Source: Burkholderiales bacterium JOSHI_001 (lineage in GTDB: Bacteria; Pseudomonadota; Gammaproteobacteria; Burkholderiales; Burkholderiaceae_C). Taken from it: a stretch of 64,000 nt of DNA. Both the position numbers and the translations under genes were made by a program. The stretch lies in assembly GCA_000244995.1 (NCBI GenBank), contig CM001438.1, positions 4,940,096 to 5,004,095 on the forward strand, read 5' to 3'. Under the pieces are notes generated by a model. That model did not search any database. It was not told the origin of the DNA and saw nothing but the letters and a program-made list of their open reading frames with translations. Positions 1 through 10,435 of the stretch are shown here, piece after piece (within the stretch, counting starts at the first letter, position 1; each line of letters begins with the position of its first letter).

Positions 1-515
1 CGCCGGTGCTGCTGTCCGACCTGAAGAGCAAGAGCTACCCCGACCTGGTGGTGGTGTCCCCCGACGTGGGCGGCGTGGTGCGCGCCCGCGCGCTGGCCAA
101 GCAATTGGGCAGCGACCTGGCCATCATCGACAAGCGCCGCCCGGCGGCCAATGTGTCCGAGGTGATGCACGTCATCGGCGAGATCGAAGGCCGCAACTGC
201 GTGATCATGGACGACATGATCGACACCGCCGGCACCCTGGTGAAGGCGGCCGAGGTGCTGAAGGAGCGCGGCGCCAAGCGCGTCTACGCCTACTGCACCC
301 ACCCGGTGTTCTCGGGCCCGGCCATTTCCCGCATCGCCGGCAGCCAGCTGGACGAGGTGGTCATCACCAACACCATTCCCATGTCGCCCGAGGCCAAGGC
401 CTGCAAGAAGATCCGCCAGCTGTCGGTGGCCTTCCTGTTCGCCGAAACCATCCGGCGCATCTCGGACGGCGAGTCGGTCACTTCGCTCTTCGCCGAACAG
501 AACAGCAATTTCTAG
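1..515 (+). CDS. prs: Ribose-phosphate pyrophosphokinase (PRPP synthetase), 3' part
   Basis: Cytoplasmic enzyme that transfers pyrophosphate from ATP to ribose 5-phosphate to make PRPP, the precursor of purines, pyrimidines, NAD, tryptophan and histidine. The window opens inside the gene. About 171 C-terminal residues are visible of a family length near 315, read from base 3. The PRPP-binding loop is clear ([11 protein letters not shown], about 65 residues into the visible part), as is the upstream SPDVGG motif. The stop is TAG at 513-515. rplY follows on the same strand, the usual prs-rplY-pth order of Burkholderiales. The identification is secure; the start lies outside the window. Confidence 0.97.
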   Translation, partial: PVLLSDLKSKSYPDLVVVSPDVGGVVRARALAKQLGSDLAIIDKRRPAANVSEVMHVIGEIEGRNCVIMDDMIDTAGTLVKAAEVLKERGAKRVYAYCTHPVFSGPAISRIAGSQLDEVVITNTIPMSPEAKACKKIRQLSVAFLFAETIRRISDGESVTSLFAEQNSNF

Positions 516-577
516 GGGTCGGGCCTATTCCCGTCGCAAAGGGAGCCTGGTCGCGGGCCCCGAACATGGAGAAAACC

Positions 578-1264
578 ATGAAATTCGTCGCTTTCGAGCG
601 CAATCAGCAGGGGACCGGAGCGAGCCGCCGCCTGCGCAGTGGCGGCAAGGTGCCCGGCATTGTTTACGGCGGTGGCAAGCCCGCCAACATCGAGCTCGAT
701 CACAACGCGCTGTACTTCGCGCTGAAGAAGGAAGCCTTCCACTCGTCGCTGCTCGAGATGGAACTGGGCGGCGCGGTGCAGAAGGTGCTGCTGCGTGACT
801 TCCAGATGCACCCCTGGAAGCAGCAGGTGCTGCACATCGACTTCCAGCGCGTGGACGAAACCACCCGCATCCACAAGAAGGTGCCGCTGCACTTCAGTGG
901 CGAAGAAAACTCGGTGGCCGTGAAGACCGACAAGTGCCTGGTCAACCACGTGATGACCGAGATCGAGATCGAATGCCTGGCCATGGCCCTGCCCGAATTC
1001 CTGGCGGTGGACCTGTCTGGCCTGACCAAGGGCCAGTCGCTGCACGCGTCCGACCTGAAGCTGCCCGAGGGCGTGAAGATCAAGAAGCACGGCACCCTGA
1101 ACCCGGTGGTGGTGTCGGCCACGGCGCCCAAGGAAGAGGCTGAAGAAGCCCCGGCCGAAGCCGCTGCCGCCGCGCCTGCCGCCCCGGCCAAGGGTGGCAA
1201 GGCCGCCCCGGCCAAGGACGCCAAGGCCGCAGCCCCGGCCAAGGAAGCGCCCAAGAAGAAGTGA
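578..1264 (+). CDS. rplY: 50S ribosomal protein L25 (Ctc/TL5 long form)
   Basis: Ribosomal protein that binds 5S rRNA in the large subunit. The product has 228 residues: an N-terminal L25 beta-barrel (starting MKFVAFERN) and a C-terminal TL5/Ctc domain. The last 45 or so residues are a low-complexity Ala/Pro/Lys/Glu tail ending in KKK. An in-frame ATG at 566 is possible. I chose ATG 578 because GGAG at 568-571 is a good Shine-Dalgarno site for it and because homologues begin MKF. It lies 62 bases behind prs and is followed by a strong intrinsic terminator, so prs-rplY probably form one transcript ending there. Confidence 0.95.
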   Translation: MKFVAFERNQQGTGASRRLRSGGKVPGIVYGGGKPANIELDHNALYFALKKEAFHSSLLEMELGGAVQKVLLRDFQMHPWKQQVLHIDFQRVDETTRIHKKVPLHFSGEENSVAVKTDKCLVNHVMTEIEIECLAMALPEFLAVDLSGLTKGQSLHASDLKLPEGVKIKKHGTLNPVVVSATAPKEEAEEAPAEAAAAAPAAPAKGGKAAPAKDAKAAAPAKEAPKKK

Positions 1265-1300
1265 TGTCGCTGCGGCCTTGGCGCCGCACCGTATCCCCAC

Positions 1301-1325
1301 AGCCCCACCTCGGTGGGGCTTTTTC
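1301..1325 (+). terminator. Intrinsic terminator after rplY
   Basis: A perfect 9-bp stem (AGCCCCACC / GGTGGGGCT) with a 2-base loop as written is followed directly by TTTT. It sits 36 bases behind the rplY stop and ends the prs-rplY transcript. It also explains why the ATG at 1326 is a poor start for the next gene: it lies at the foot of the hairpin. Confidence 0.88.
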
Positions 1326-1352
1326 ATGTCTGCCCGCCACAATCAGCCCCTC

Positions 1353-2339
1353 ATGAGCCCCTTCGACCCCGCCGCCCTGGAGTGCCTGGCCGCCCTGGCC
1401 GATGGCGGCAGCTTCGAGCGCGCGGCGCAATTGCTGTCCATCACGCAGTCGGCGGTGTCGCAGCGGCTGCGGGCGCTGGAAACCAGCGTGGGGCGGCTGC
1501 TGGTGGTGCGCTCGCGCCCCTTGCGGCTGACCGAACCCGGCAAGGTGCTGCTGCGCCACGCGCGGCAGATGCAGGCCCTGCGCGCCGACATCGCGCGCGA
1601 ACTGGGCACCGTGCTGGGCGCCGACGAGCGCCTGCCGATCGCGGTGAACGCCGACAGCCTGGCCACCTGGGTGCTGCCGGCGCTGGACGGCATCGCCCAG
1701 GCCGGCCAGCGCGAAGGCTTCGGGCTGGAACTGGTCGTGGACGACCAGGACTTCACCCACGACAGCCTGCGCGAAGGCCTGGTGCTGGGCTGCGTGAGCA
1801 CCGTGGCCCAGGCCTTGCGCGGCTGCAGCGTGCAAGCCCTGGGGGCCATGCGCTACATCGCGGTGGCCAGCCCCGGCTTCATCGAACGCCACCTGCCCCA
1901 GGGCCTGCACGAAGCGAATTTCGCCCATGTGCCCTTCATCGTCTTCAACCGCAAGGACGACATGCAGGCGCAGTGGGTGGCACAGGCCTTCGGCGTGGCC
2001 GAACCGCGCCTGCAGCAGCGCTTCGTGCCCGGCAGCGAGGCCGGCGCCAACGCGGCGGCCATGGGCTGGGGCGTCGGCGTGCTGCCCGAACTGCTGGCCG
2101 AGCCGCTGGTGCAGCAGGGCCGCCTGCGGGCGCTGAAACCAGAGGTGCATGTGGACGTGGCCCTGCATTGGCACCAGTGGCGCCTGGGCAGCGAAACGGC
2201 CGAGGCCCTGCCCCGCGCCCCCGGTGCCCCCGGCGGCACCGGCCCGCTGCACACCGGCGTGTTGGACCGCGTGGGCCAGGCCCTGGCGGACGGCGCGAAG
2301 CGGGTGCTGCGCGCGCCGGCCGGATCGGCCACCAGATAA
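1353..2339 (+). CDS. argP: LysR-type regulator, ArgP/IciA-like
   Basis: LysR-family transcription factor of 328 residues. The N-terminal winged helix-turn-helix (about residues 5-62, with GSFERAA and ITQSAVSQR) matches the ArgP subgroup, which senses arginine and lysine and usually activates an amino-acid exporter gene (lysE/argO). The ligand-binding domain fills the rest. ATG 1353 is preferred over ATG 1326, which overlaps the rplY terminator; homologues start just before the helix-turn-helix. It sits between rplY and pth, which are normally adjacent, and no exporter gene is beside it. It ends 8 bases before pth, so the two are probably co-transcribed. The ArgP subgroup is likely; its regulon here is unknown. 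Confidence 0.85.
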   Translation: MSPFDPAALECLAALADGGSFERAAQLLSITQSAVSQRLRALETSVGRLLVVRSRPLRLTEPGKVLLRHARQMQALRADIARELGTVLGADERLPIAVNADSLATWVLPALDGIAQAGQREGFGLELVVDDQDFTHDSLREGLVLGCVSTVAQALRGCSVQALGAMRYIAVASPGFIERHLPQGLHEANFAHVPFIVFNRKDDMQAQWVAQAFGVAEPRLQQRFVPGSEAGANAAAMGWGVGVLPELLAEPLVQQGRLRALKPEVHVDVALHWHQWRLGSETAEALPRAPGAPGGTGPLHTGVLDRVGQALADGAKRVLRAPAGSATR

Positions 2340-2347
2340 TCCCGCCC

Positions 2348-2995
2348 ATGATCCGTTTGCTGGTCGGCCTGGGCAACCCGGGCCCCGAATACGAAGGCAC
2401 GCGCCACAACGCCGGCTTCTGGTGGGTGGACGCTGCGGCGAAGAAGCTGGGCGCCACGCTGGCGCACGACCGGGCCTACCACGGCCTGGTGGCGCGCGTG
2501 AACCGCGACGGCGCGCAACCCGTGTGGCTGCTGCAGCCCATGACCTACATGAACCTGTCGGGCAAGGCGGTGTCGGCGCTGGCGCGCTTCTTCAAGATCG
2601 CACCGGATGAAATCCTGGTGGTGCACGACGAACTGGACCTGCCGCCCGGCCAGGTGAAGATGAAGCTGGGCGGCGGCAGCGGCGGCCACAACGGCCTGAA
2701 GGACATCCACGCCCAGTTGGGCACGCCCGACTACTGGCGCCTGCGCCTGGGCGTGGGCCACCCGGGGGATCGCAACGAGGTGGTGAACTGGGTGCTGCGC
2801 AAACCGCCCTTGGCCGAGCGCCAGGCCATCGAGGACAGCGTCGCCAAGAGCCTGGATGCGCTGGCGCTGCTGCTGGACGGGCCGATGGACCGCGCGATGA
2901 TGAAGGTGCACGCCAAGCCGCCGCGCCCCAAGCCGCCCCGGCCCGCCGCCGACAAGCCCACCGACATCAACGTTCCCGAGGAGCCCCAGCCATGA
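2348..2995 (+). CDS. pth: Peptidyl-tRNA hydrolase
   Basis: Cytoplasmic esterase that releases peptides from peptidyl-tRNA dropped by stalled ribosomes. The product has 215 residues. The N-terminal [10 protein letters not shown] motif, catalytic His20 in GTRHNAGF, the MNLSG segment and HDELDLPPG with the conserved Asp are all present. The C-terminal tail, rich in Pro/Lys/Arg (about residues 185-215), is longer than in E. coli (194 residues) but common in this order. The stop codon overlaps the ATG of the next gene (ATGA at 2992), so the DUF4124 gene is translationally coupled. Confidence 0.96.
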   Translation: MIRLLVGLGNPGPEYEGTRHNAGFWWVDAAAKKLGATLAHDRAYHGLVARVNRDGAQPVWLLQPMTYMNLSGKAVSALARFFKIAPDEILVVHDELDLPPGQVKMKLGGGSGGHNGLKDIHAQLGTPDYWRLRLGVGHPGDRNEVVNWVLRKPPLAERQAIEDSVAKSLDALALLLDGPMDRAMMKVHAKPPRPKPPRPAADKPTDINVPEEPQP

Positions 2996-3483
2996 CCCCG
3001 CTTCGCCCCACCGGATGCCAGCGCCTGGCGCTGGCCGTGTCGCTGCTGGCCGCCAGCCTGGGTGCGCCCGCTCAAGACACGGTGTACCGATGCGGCGCGG
3101 ACGGCAAGACCTACTCGAACACCCCTTGCCCCGCTGGACAACCCGGCAAGCAGGTGAACGTGGCCGACCCGCGCAGCCCCGACCAGCGCGAGCAGGCGCA
3201 GGCCGCCGCCGCGCGCGAAGCCCGGCACGCCCAGGACCTGGCGCGGGAACGACAGGCCCGCGAGAAGGCCGATCGCGCCGCCGCCGCAGGGGCTGCCGGC
3301 CTGAACGCACCGCGTGCCGCGTCCGAACCGCAGCCCGCTGCGCACGCGAAGAAGAAGACCAAGAAGAAGCGTGGCCATCAGGCCCAGGGCGACAACGACG
3401 GCGTGCGCACCGCGCAGGGCCCGGGCACAGGCACGAGCCAAGGCAAAAAGCCAGGGAAGAAGAAGGGCAGCGGGCAGCCCTGA
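2992..3483 (+). CDS. Exported DUF4124-family protein with Lys-rich tail
   Basis: The product has 163 residues. A signal peptide (about 1-27, ending GAPA-Q) is followed by a DUF4124 domain ([16 protein letters not shown], about 30-52) with a cysteine pair. A coiled, Ala/Arg/Gln/Glu-rich middle part and a strongly basic C-terminus (KKKTKKKR and KKPGKKKG) follow. It is probably periplasmic; its biochemical role is not known. It overlaps pth by 4 bases. The basic tail could bind nucleic acid or peptidoglycan, but nothing in the sequence proves this. Confidence 0.8.
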   Translation: MTPLRPTGCQRLALAVSLLAASLGAPAQDTVYRCGADGKTYSNTPCPAGQPGKQVNVADPRSPDQREQAQAAAAREARHAQDLARERQAREKADRAAAAGAAGLNAPRAASEPQPAAHAKKKTKKKRGHQAQGDNDGVRTAQGPGTGTSQGKKPGKKKGSGQP

Positions 3484-3489
3484 GGCGAT

Positions 3490-4291
<802 letters not shown>

Positions 4292-4318
4292 GGCACGCTC
4301 CTGCGGCAGTGGGCCCGA

Positions 4319-4878
4319 TTATCCGGCCCGGCGCAGCAGGTGGTGGTGCACCAGCCCGGCTTGACCCTGGCGCCACATCTCGAAGCCGGGCGGCAGGTCG
4401 GTCCAGGCGCGCGGGGCCTCCAGGTACAGCCAGCCGCCGGGCACCAGCAGCGGCGCCGCAGCAGCCAGGGCGCTGTGCCACAGGTCGGCGTCAAACGGTG
4501 GGTCCAGCAGCACCAGTTCGAAGCTGGCGGCTGCGGCCCGCTTCATCCACGCCAGGGCATCGGCCTGCTGCACCACCAGGGCTTCGGCTTTCAGGCGCAG
4601 CTGGCTGGCCTTCATGCTGCGCACCAGGTCGGCGTCGCGTTCCAGCAGTGTGACCGCCACCGCGCCGCGTGACGCCGCCTCGAAGCCCAGGGCGCCGCTG
4701 CCGGCAAAAGCGTCCAGCACGCGCCAGCCCTCCAGGTCCTGGCCCAGCCAGTTGAACAGGGTTTCGCGCACGCGGTCGGGCGTGGGGCGCAGGCCGGGCT
4801 TGTTGGGCACCGGCAGCTTGCTGCGTTTCCACAGCCCACCGATCAGGCGCACTTCGCCGGGCGGGCGGGCTGGGCGGC

Positions 4879-4882
<4 letters not shown>
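4319..4882 (-). CDS. rsmD: 16S rRNA (guanine-966-N2)-methyltransferase
   Basis: SAM-dependent enzyme that methylates G966 of 16S rRNA during 30S assembly. The product has 187 residues. The SAM-binding motif [15 protein letters not shown] and the catalytic LLDPPF motif are clear. It starts with GTG at 4882, overlapping the hisF stop by 4 bases (GTGA), so translation is probably coupled to hisF. The usual partners of hisF (hisI, hisE) are not here, which makes the hisF-rsmD junction unusual for the group. Confidence 0.95.
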
Positions 4883-5658
<776 letters not shown>

Positions 5659-5804
5659 GGGCAGGCGAAGCAACGGCAAGGCTGTCATCTTGCCATGGTC
5701 TTCTTGACCGTCACGGAATGAACCCGCGCGGCGTGGCGTACACCGAGTTCGAGGCAGATGCTTTGCGGCCCTGCTTTTCTGTCACAAAACCTAGGAGAGA
5801 GCCC

Positions 5805-6395
5805 ATGACGATGAAGCGGAATCTATTGGCTTCGGCCACCGTGGCCGTGTTGGCGCTGCCCATGGCGGCGCAGGCCCATCTGACGTTCTTCCAAGGCACC
5901 TTCGCCCCCGAAGCGCTGGGCGCCACCGGCAGCGGCACGCTGGCGATGGAGTACGACGACGAAGGGCACACCCTGGCCATCAACGCGTCCTGGTCCGGTC
6001 TTTCCGGCACCGCCAACAACGCCCACATTCATTGCTGCACCGCATCGCCCAACACCGGCACGGCCGGGGTGGCCTTGGCCCAAAGCGGCCTTCTGCCCGG
6101 GTTTCCGCTGGGGGCATCCAGCGGCTCCTACATCCGCGTGATCGACCTGTCCTCGACCACCCAGTACTCCGCCGCGTTCGTCACCGCCAGCGGCGGCACG
6201 GCCTTGGGCGCTGAGAACCGGCTGATGAGCAATCTGGCCTCTGGCCAGGCCTACTTCAACATCCACACCACGACCTTCGGTGGGGGCGAGATTCGCGCCT
6301 TCGTCACCGCAGTTCCCGAGCCCGGCACCTATGCGCTGATGTTGCTGGGGCTGGCGGGCGTGGTGGCCGCCAGGCGGCGCCGCCGGGCCGACTGA
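5805..6395 (+). CDS. CHRD-domain protein with PEP-CTERM sorting tail
   Basis: Exported protein of 196 residues. A signal peptide (about 1-25, ending AAQA) is followed by a CHRD domain (about 26-165, related to domains of chordin and bacterial surface proteins). The tail VPEPGTYALMLLGLAG plus a run of arginines is a PEP-CTERM signal, cut and sorted to the cell surface by an exosortase encoded elsewhere. ATG 5805 was chosen because AGGAG lies 8 bases upstream and the signal peptide starts there. It lies antisense between hisA and hisF and ends at a bidirectional terminator. Its specific function is unknown. Confidence 0.88.
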   Translation: MTMKRNLLASATVAVLALPMAAQAHLTFFQGTFAPEALGATGSGTLAMEYDDEGHTLAINASWSGLSGTANNAHIHCCTASPNTGTAGVALAQSGLLPGFPLGASSGSYIRVIDLSSTTQYSAAFVTASGGTALGAENRLMSNLASGQAYFNIHTTTFGGGEIRAFVTAVPEPGTYALMLLGLAGVVAARRRRRAD

Positions 6396-6418
6396 GCCTT
6401 CACGCTCCCCAACACAAC

Positions 6419-6441
6419 AAAGGCCCGCATCGCGGGCCTTT
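6419..6441. terminator. Bidirectional terminator between CHRD gene and hisA
   Basis: A perfect 10-bp inverted repeat (AAAGGCCCGC / GCGGGCCTTT, loop ATC) lies between the convergent CHRD gene (stop 6395) and hisA (stop 6468). The stem ends in T-rich sequence on both strands. It can end the CHRD transcript and the his transcript arriving from the other side, which would separate hisF from the upstream his genes. Confidence 0.85.
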
Positions 6442-6467
6442 GTGCTTTGGGGCAACGGACCGGCGGC

Positions 6468-7211
6468 CTAGGCGTCCTTCAGTTCATCCGCCCGCTTCTG
6501 CGCCGCCGCGAAATCCAGCGCGCCGTTGTAGATGGCCCGGCCGCAGATCACGCCTTCCACGCCGTCGCCTTCCACCGCGCACAGACTTTCAATGTCCGTC
6601 AGCCCGGCCAGCCCGCCCGAGGCGATGACGGGAATGGTGAGCGCCTGCGCCAGCTTCACCGTGGCCTCGACATTGATGCCGGTGAGCATGCCGTCGCGAC
6701 CGATGTCGGTGTAGATGACGCCTTCCACGCCGTAGTCCTGGAACTTGCGCGCCAGGTCCACCACCTCGTGGCCGGTGAGCTTGCTCCAGCCGTCGGTGGC
6801 CACCTTGCCGTCCTTGGCGTCCAGGCCCACGATGATGTGGCCGCCAAAGGCGCTGCAGGCGTCCTTCAGGAAACCCGGGTTCTTCACCGCCGCGGTGCCG
6901 ATGATGACGAAGGACAGGCCGTCGTCGAGGTAGCGCTCGATGGTGTCCAGGTCGCGGATGCCGCCGCCCAGTTGCACCGGGATGTCGTCGCCCACCTCGC
7001 GCAGGATGGCCTTGATGGCGCCTTCGTTGACCGGCTTGCCGGCAAACGCCCCGTTCAGGTCCACCAGGTGCAGGCGGCGCGCGCCGGCGTCCACCCAGCG
7101 GCGTGCCATGGCGGCGGGGTCTTCGCCAAAGGTGGTGGCCACGTTCATGTCGCCCTTTTCCAGGCGCACGCAATGTCCGTCTTTCAGGTCGATGGCAGGG
7201 ATGAGCAGCAT
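6468..7211 (-). CDS. hisA: ProFAR isomerase (HisA)
   Basis: Phosphoribosylformimino-5-aminoimidazole carboxamide ribotide isomerase, the Amadori rearrangement step of histidine synthesis. The product has 247 residues and a (beta/alpha)8 barrel related to HisF. The acid/base Asp8 ([11 protein letters not shown]) and Asp near residue 130 (YTDIGRDG) are present, as is the VIASGG phosphate loop. It is the last gene of the main his transcript before the terminator at 6419-6441. A 108-base gap separates it from hisH, and I see no gene or clear signal in that gap. Confidence 0.96.
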   Translation of the reverse strand: MLLIPAIDLKDGHCVRLEKGDMNVATTFGEDPAAMARRWVDAGARRLHLVDLNGAFAGKPVNEGAIKAILREVGDDIPVQLGGGIRDLDTIERYLDDGLSFVIIGTAAVKNPGFLKDACSAFGGHIIVGLDAKDGKVATDGWSKLTGHEVVDLARKFQDYGVEGVIYTDIGRDGMLTGINVEATVKLAQALTIPVIASGGLAGLTDIESLCAVEGDGVEGVICGRAIYNGALDFAAAQKRADELKDA

Positions 7212-7319
7212 GGCGCGGCGTTCGGCGCCGCTGGGCGGCGCGCAGGCAGTGGAAGTGAGGTGGGGGGCAAGACGCTTCGAGACAGGGGCGCGAAAAGAGG
7301 GCGGGTGCTTCTGGCGAAG

Positions 7320-7979
7320 TCAGGGCTTCCAGGTGAGGAAGTTGCGGTACAGCTGCAGGCCGTGCGCGGCGCTCTTCTCGGGGTGGAACTGGGTGGCAAA
7401 AATATTATCCCGGGCCACGGCGCTGGTAAAGCGGTCGCCGTAGGTGGTCTCGCCCGCGGTGTGGCGCGGGTCCGACGGTTGGGCGTAGAAACTGTGCACG
7501 AAGTAGAAGTAGGCGGCGTCCGGCACGCCCGCCCACATCGGGTGCAGCGCAGCGCCATGCGCCACCGGGTGCACGTTGTTCCAGCCCATCTGCGGCACCT
7601 TGAAGCGGCTGCCGTCGGGTTGCAACCGGCCTTCCAGCCGAAAACGTTTCACCTGGCCCGGGATGAGGTCCAGGCCCGGTGTGTCCTGTTCTTCGCTGTG
7701 GGTCAGCAGCATCTGCATGCCGATGCACACGCCCATCAGCGGCTTGCTGGCGGCAGCTTCCAGCACCGATTCCAGCAGGCCCGATTCACGCAGTTCGCGC
7801 ATGCAGTCGCGGATGGCGCCCTGGCCGGGCAGCACCACGCGTTCGGCCGCGCGCACGTCTTCGGGACGCTGGGTCACCCGCACGTCGAAGCCGCTGCCTT
7901 GCGCCACATGCATCACGGCCTGCGACACCGAACGCAGGTTGCCGCTGCCATAGTCAACCACCGCGACGGTCTTGCCCAT
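7320..7979 (-). CDS. hisH: Imidazole glycerol phosphate synthase, glutaminase subunit
   Basis: Class I glutamine amidotransferase that supplies ammonia to HisF. The product has 219 residues. The start [16 protein letters not shown] is typical. The nucleophile Cys sits in GVCIGMQML (about residue 84), and the catalytic His and Glu in QFHPEKS near residue 200. It follows hisB by 8 bases, so it is probably in the same transcript. Confidence 0.96.
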   Translation of the reverse strand: MGKTVAVVDYGSGNLRSVSQAVMHVAQGSGFDVRVTQRPEDVRAAERVVLPGQGAIRDCMRELRESGLLESVLEAAASKPLMGVCIGMQMLLTHSEEQDTPGLDLIPGQVKRFRLEGRLQPDGSRFKVPQMGWNNVHPVAHGAALHPMWAGVPDAAYFYFVHSFYAQPSDPRHTAGETTYGDRFTSAVARDNIFATQFHPEKSAAHGLQLYRNFLTWKP

Positions 7980-7987
7980 GGTGCTTC

Positions 7988-8590
7988 CTACAGGCTGCCC
8001 TTGGTGGACGGGATGACGCCGGCGGCGCGCGGGTCGATGGCCAGCGCCATGCGCAACGCGCGGCCAAAGGCCTTGAACACGGTTTCGGCCTGGTGGTGGG
8101 CGTTTTCGCCCTTCAGGTTGTCGATGTGCAGCGACACCAGCGCGTGGTTGACGAAGCCCTGGAAGAACTCGAAGGTCAACTGGGTGTCGAAAGCACCCAC
8201 CATACCGGACTTGAAGGGCACGTCCATGTGCAGGCCGGAGCGGCCGGAAAAATCAACCACCACGCGCGACAGCGCCTCGTCCAGCGGCACATAGGCGTGG
8301 CCGTAGCGCGTGAGGCCCTTCTTGTCGCCCACCGCCTGGGCCACCGCCATGCCCAGGGTGATGCCCACATCTTCCACCGTGTGGTGGCCGTCGATGTGCA
8401 GGTCGCCCTTCGCGTCGATCTCCAGGTCGATCAGGCCATGGCGCGCCACCTGGTCCAGCATGTGGTCGAAGAAGCCAATGCCGGTGGCGAATTGGCCTTC
8501 ACCGGTGCCGTCCAGGTTCACGCGCACACGGATCTGGGTTTCCTTGGTGTTGCGGGTGACTTCAGCGATGCGCGGGTTCATGGTGCTCAC
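7988..8590 (-). CDS. hisB: Imidazoleglycerol-phosphate dehydratase
   Basis: Manganese-dependent dehydratase giving imidazole acetol phosphate. The product has 200 residues and is the monofunctional form, without the phosphatase domain of E. coli HisB. The metal-binding motifs [14 protein letters not shown] and [10 protein letters not shown] are intact. The GTG start at 8590 overlaps the hisC stop by 4 bases (GTGA) and gives translational coupling; an in-frame ATG at 8581 is the alternative and shortens the protein by three residues. Confidence 0.95.
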   Translation of the reverse strand: MSTMNPRIAEVTRNTKETQIRVRVNLDGTGEGQFATGIGFFDHMLDQVARHGLIDLEIDAKGDLHIDGHHTVEDVGITLGMAVAQAVGDKKGLTRYGHAYVPLDEALSRVVVDFSGRSGLHMDVPFKSGMVGAFDTQLTFEFFQGFVNHALVSLHIDNLKGENAHHQAETVFKAFGRALRMALAIDPRAAGVIPSTKGSL

Positions 8591-9672
8591 AAGGATTCAG
8601 CCAAAGCGGCCAGCAGCTGGGTATTTTCATCCGGCGTGCCCACGGTCAGCCGCAGGCAGTTGGCCAGCAGCGGGTGCAGCGCACTGACATTCTTCACCAG
8701 CACCTTGCGTGCCTTCAGGCCGGCAAACGCCTTGGCTGCGTCCGGCACGCGGGTGAGGATCATGTTGGCCTGGCTGGGAAAGGGCGTGACGCCAGGCATC
8801 CGGGCCAGTGCCGCCTGCAGCCGTTCACGCTCGCTGCGCACCAACGCCGCCTGGCGGGTGTATTCGTCGGCGTGTTCCAAGGCAAACAGCGCGGCTTCCG
8901 CGTTGAGCACGCTCACGTTGAAAGGCGGGCGCAGCTTGTCGATCTCGTCCACCAGCTTCTTGCGGCCCATCAGGTAGCCGATGCGCACGCCGGCCAGGCC
9001 GAACTTGCTCATGGTGCGCATCACCAGAACGTGTTCATGGCGCTGCATCAAGGCCATGCTGTCCCGCGCGGCGAAGGGTTGGTAGGCCTCGTCCATCACC
9101 ACCAGGCCCTTCACCGCGGCCATGGCCAACACACAGCGCTCGATCACGGCTTCGTCCCACAGGTTGGCGGTGGGGTTGTTGGGGTAGGCCAGGTACAGCA
9201 CGGCCGGGCGCTCGCGTTCGATGGCCGTCAGCATCGCGGCTTCGTCCAGTTCGAAGTCCGGCATCAGCGGCACGCCCACGAAGCGGATGCCCTGCAAGGC
9301 GGCCGACATGGCGTACATCACGAAGCCCGGCAGCGGCGCCATGAAGGTGGCCCCGGGTACATCGCAGGCCAGGCTGAGCAGGGAGATGAGTTCGTCCGAG
9401 CCGTTGCCCAAGGTGAGCGAGCAGCCCTCGGGCATGGCGCTGAAGGTGGCCAGCGCGGCGCGCAGGTCTTCGGTGCGCTCGGCCGGGTAGCGGTTCAGCG
9501 CCACGCGGCCCAGGCGCTCACCCAGCGCCTGCTGCAGCGGCAGCGGCAGGCGGTGCGGGTTCTCCATGGTGTCCAGCTTCACGAAGCCGGCGCTGGGCTG
9601 AACCGCGTAGGCGTGCATGGACTGCACATCCTGGCGCAGGTTGCGGGCCATGCAGTCGTCAAGCAGGCTCAT
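8587..9672 (-). CDS. hisC: Histidinol-phosphate aminotransferase
   Basis: PLP-dependent class I/II aminotransferase converting imidazole acetol phosphate to histidinol phosphate. The product has 361 residues, normal for the family. The PLP lysine lies in [14 protein letters not shown] (about residue 223), and YPNNPT is the substrate/cofactor Asn motif. ATG 9672 overlaps the vapC stop (ATGA at 9672-9669), so hisC appears translationally coupled to a toxin gene. In relatives hisC directly follows hisD. Confidence 0.95.
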   Translation of the reverse strand: MSLLDDCMARNLRQDVQSMHAYAVQPSAGFVKLDTMENPHRLPLPLQQALGERLGRVALNRYPAERTEDLRAALATFSAMPEGCSLTLGNGSDELISLLSLACDVPGATFMAPLPGFVMYAMSAALQGIRFVGVPLMPDFELDEAAMLTAIERERPAVLYLAYPNNPTANLWDEAVIERCVLAMAAVKGLVVMDEAYQPFAARDSMALMQRHEHVLVMRTMSKFGLAGVRIGYLMGRKKLVDEIDKLRPPFNVSVLNAEAALFALEHADEYTRQAALVRSERERLQAALARMPGVTPFPSQANMILTRVPDAAKAFAGLKARKVLVKNVSALHPLLANCLRLTVGTPDENTQLLAALAESL

Positions 9673-10109
9673 GGTGCAAGGGCCTCGGGGCCAACCAGGA
9701 AGGGGTTCAGGATGCGCAGGCCGTCGATCACCTGGTCGTGCTGCAGGTCTTCGGTGAGCAGAATCTCGCAACCCTGCTGCTGGGCGGCGGCCACCATCAG
9801 GGCATCCCAATAATGAAACCCATAGCGGCTTTCCACCGACCAGGCGGCCTCCACGGTGGCGTGGTCCACGGTCCAAGGTTGCCAGCGCTGGTAGCGGCGC
9901 ACTTCAGCGCGCGCATCGCCAGCCGGCATGGGCGGTGCCAGCTTGCGGGTGGCCGTGACATAGAACTCGTTGAGCACCTGCGTGCTCAGCCGCCCGGCGC
10001 GGCGCTGCCACAGGGCGCGCAGCCAGTCGATGGCCCGGGCCTGCTTGCTGGGGTTGGCCCCGTCTTCGCTGTAGACGAGGATGTTGGTGTCAACGAACAC
10101 CACGGTCAT
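9669..10109 (-). CDS. vapC: PIN-domain ribonuclease toxin (VapC family)
   Basis: The product has 146 residues with the acidic PIN-domain active site: Asp in FVDTNIL (residue 7), Glu in LNEFY, Asp in YWDALMVAAA and Asp in LTEDLQHD. VapC toxins are magnesium-dependent RNases that cut tRNA or rRNA when not held by their antitoxin. ATG 10109 lies inside the antitoxin gene (20-base overlap), and its stop overlaps the hisC start by 4 bases. No strong Shine-Dalgarno site is seen, which fits translational coupling. All catalytic acids are present, so the toxin looks intact. Whether it is active here is not shown by sequence. Confidence 0.88.
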   Translation of the reverse strand: MTVVFVDTNILVYSEDGANPSKQARAIDWLRALWQRRAGRLSTQVLNEFYVTATRKLAPPMPAGDARAEVRRYQRWQPWTVDHATVEAAWSVESRYGFHYWDALMVAAAQQQGCEILLTEDLQHDQVIDGLRILNPFLVGPEALAP

Positions 10110-10326
10110 ACAGGCTTTCACGCGCCGGGTAAGCGCTGCCGTCCGACTTCCAGGTGCGTTCACGCACCAGCCAATCGCGCATGGCGCGGTCGTAGGCGTC
10201 GTCGGCGCGCATCTTCTCGGCCAGCATCTCGCCCACCAGCTTGGACACGCTGGTGTTGCGGCGCGCCGCTTCCATGCGGGCCCAATCGGCCACGCTGTCT
10301 TCCATGGTGACGGTGACGTTTTTCAT
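10090..10326 (-). CDS. vapB: Ribbon-helix-helix antitoxin (VapB/FitA-like)
   Basis: The product has 78 residues. The N-terminus (KNVTVTMEDSVADWARM then NTSVSKLVGEML) is a ribbon-helix-helix DNA-binding fold: one beta strand and two helices. The C-terminal half (about 45-78, acidic and aromatic mix) should wrap and block the PIN toxin. Such antitoxins bind palindromes over their own promoter, and two matching palindromes lie over the promoter just upstream (10421-10458). The ATG is at 10326 with only a weak Shine-Dalgarno site. It lies between hisD and hisC. Confidence 0.85.
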   Translation of the reverse strand: MKNVTVTMEDSVADWARMEAARRNTSVSKLVGEMLAEKMRADDAYDRAMRDWLVRERTWKSDGSAYPARESLYDRGVR

Positions 10327-10362
10327 GTTCAGTACCGCACGGCAGTTCCGAAGGGACTGAAC

Positions 10363-10401
10363 GCCCCCTCGGGGGGCAGCGAACGAAGTGAGCCTGGGGG
10401 C
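10363..10401. repeat. Palindromic dispersed element in the vapB leader
   Basis: A GC-rich unit bounded by GCCCCC and GGGGGC ends, with an inner hairpin GCCCCC-TCG-GGGGGC (10363-10377). It lies in the untranslated leader between the vapBC promoter and the vapB start. On the minus strand it has the pattern GCCCCCAGG-N15-GCCCCCCGAGGGG. The same two end blocks occur in each 83-bp unit of the tandem repeat at 56867-57114, so it is a member of a dispersed family. Similar REP-like elements are, to my knowledge, frequent in Comamonadaceae and relatives. Confidence 0.7.
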
Positions 10402-10420
10402 TTCATGTCATCACACAATG

Positions 10421-10435
10421 TTCGTGAATCACGAA
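10421..10435. promoter_or_regulatory. Palindromic operator candidate over the vapBC -10 box
   Basis: A perfect 7-bp inverted repeat TTCGTGA-A-TCACGAA. Its edge covers the -10 box (10434-10439) of the vapBC promoter. It shares the half-site TTCGTG/CACGAA with the second palindrome at 10446-10458. This arrangement is what ribbon-helix-helix antitoxins use for autorepression; binding by VapB is inferred. Confidence 0.7.

Noticed and set aside
566-577. ATG 566 as the start of rplY
   Set aside because: The GGAG it overlaps is the ribosome site for ATG 578, where conserved sequence begins.
1326-1352. ATG 1326 as the start of the argP-like gene
   Set aside because: It lies at the foot of the rplY terminator; the conserved helix-turn-helix begins after ATG 1353.
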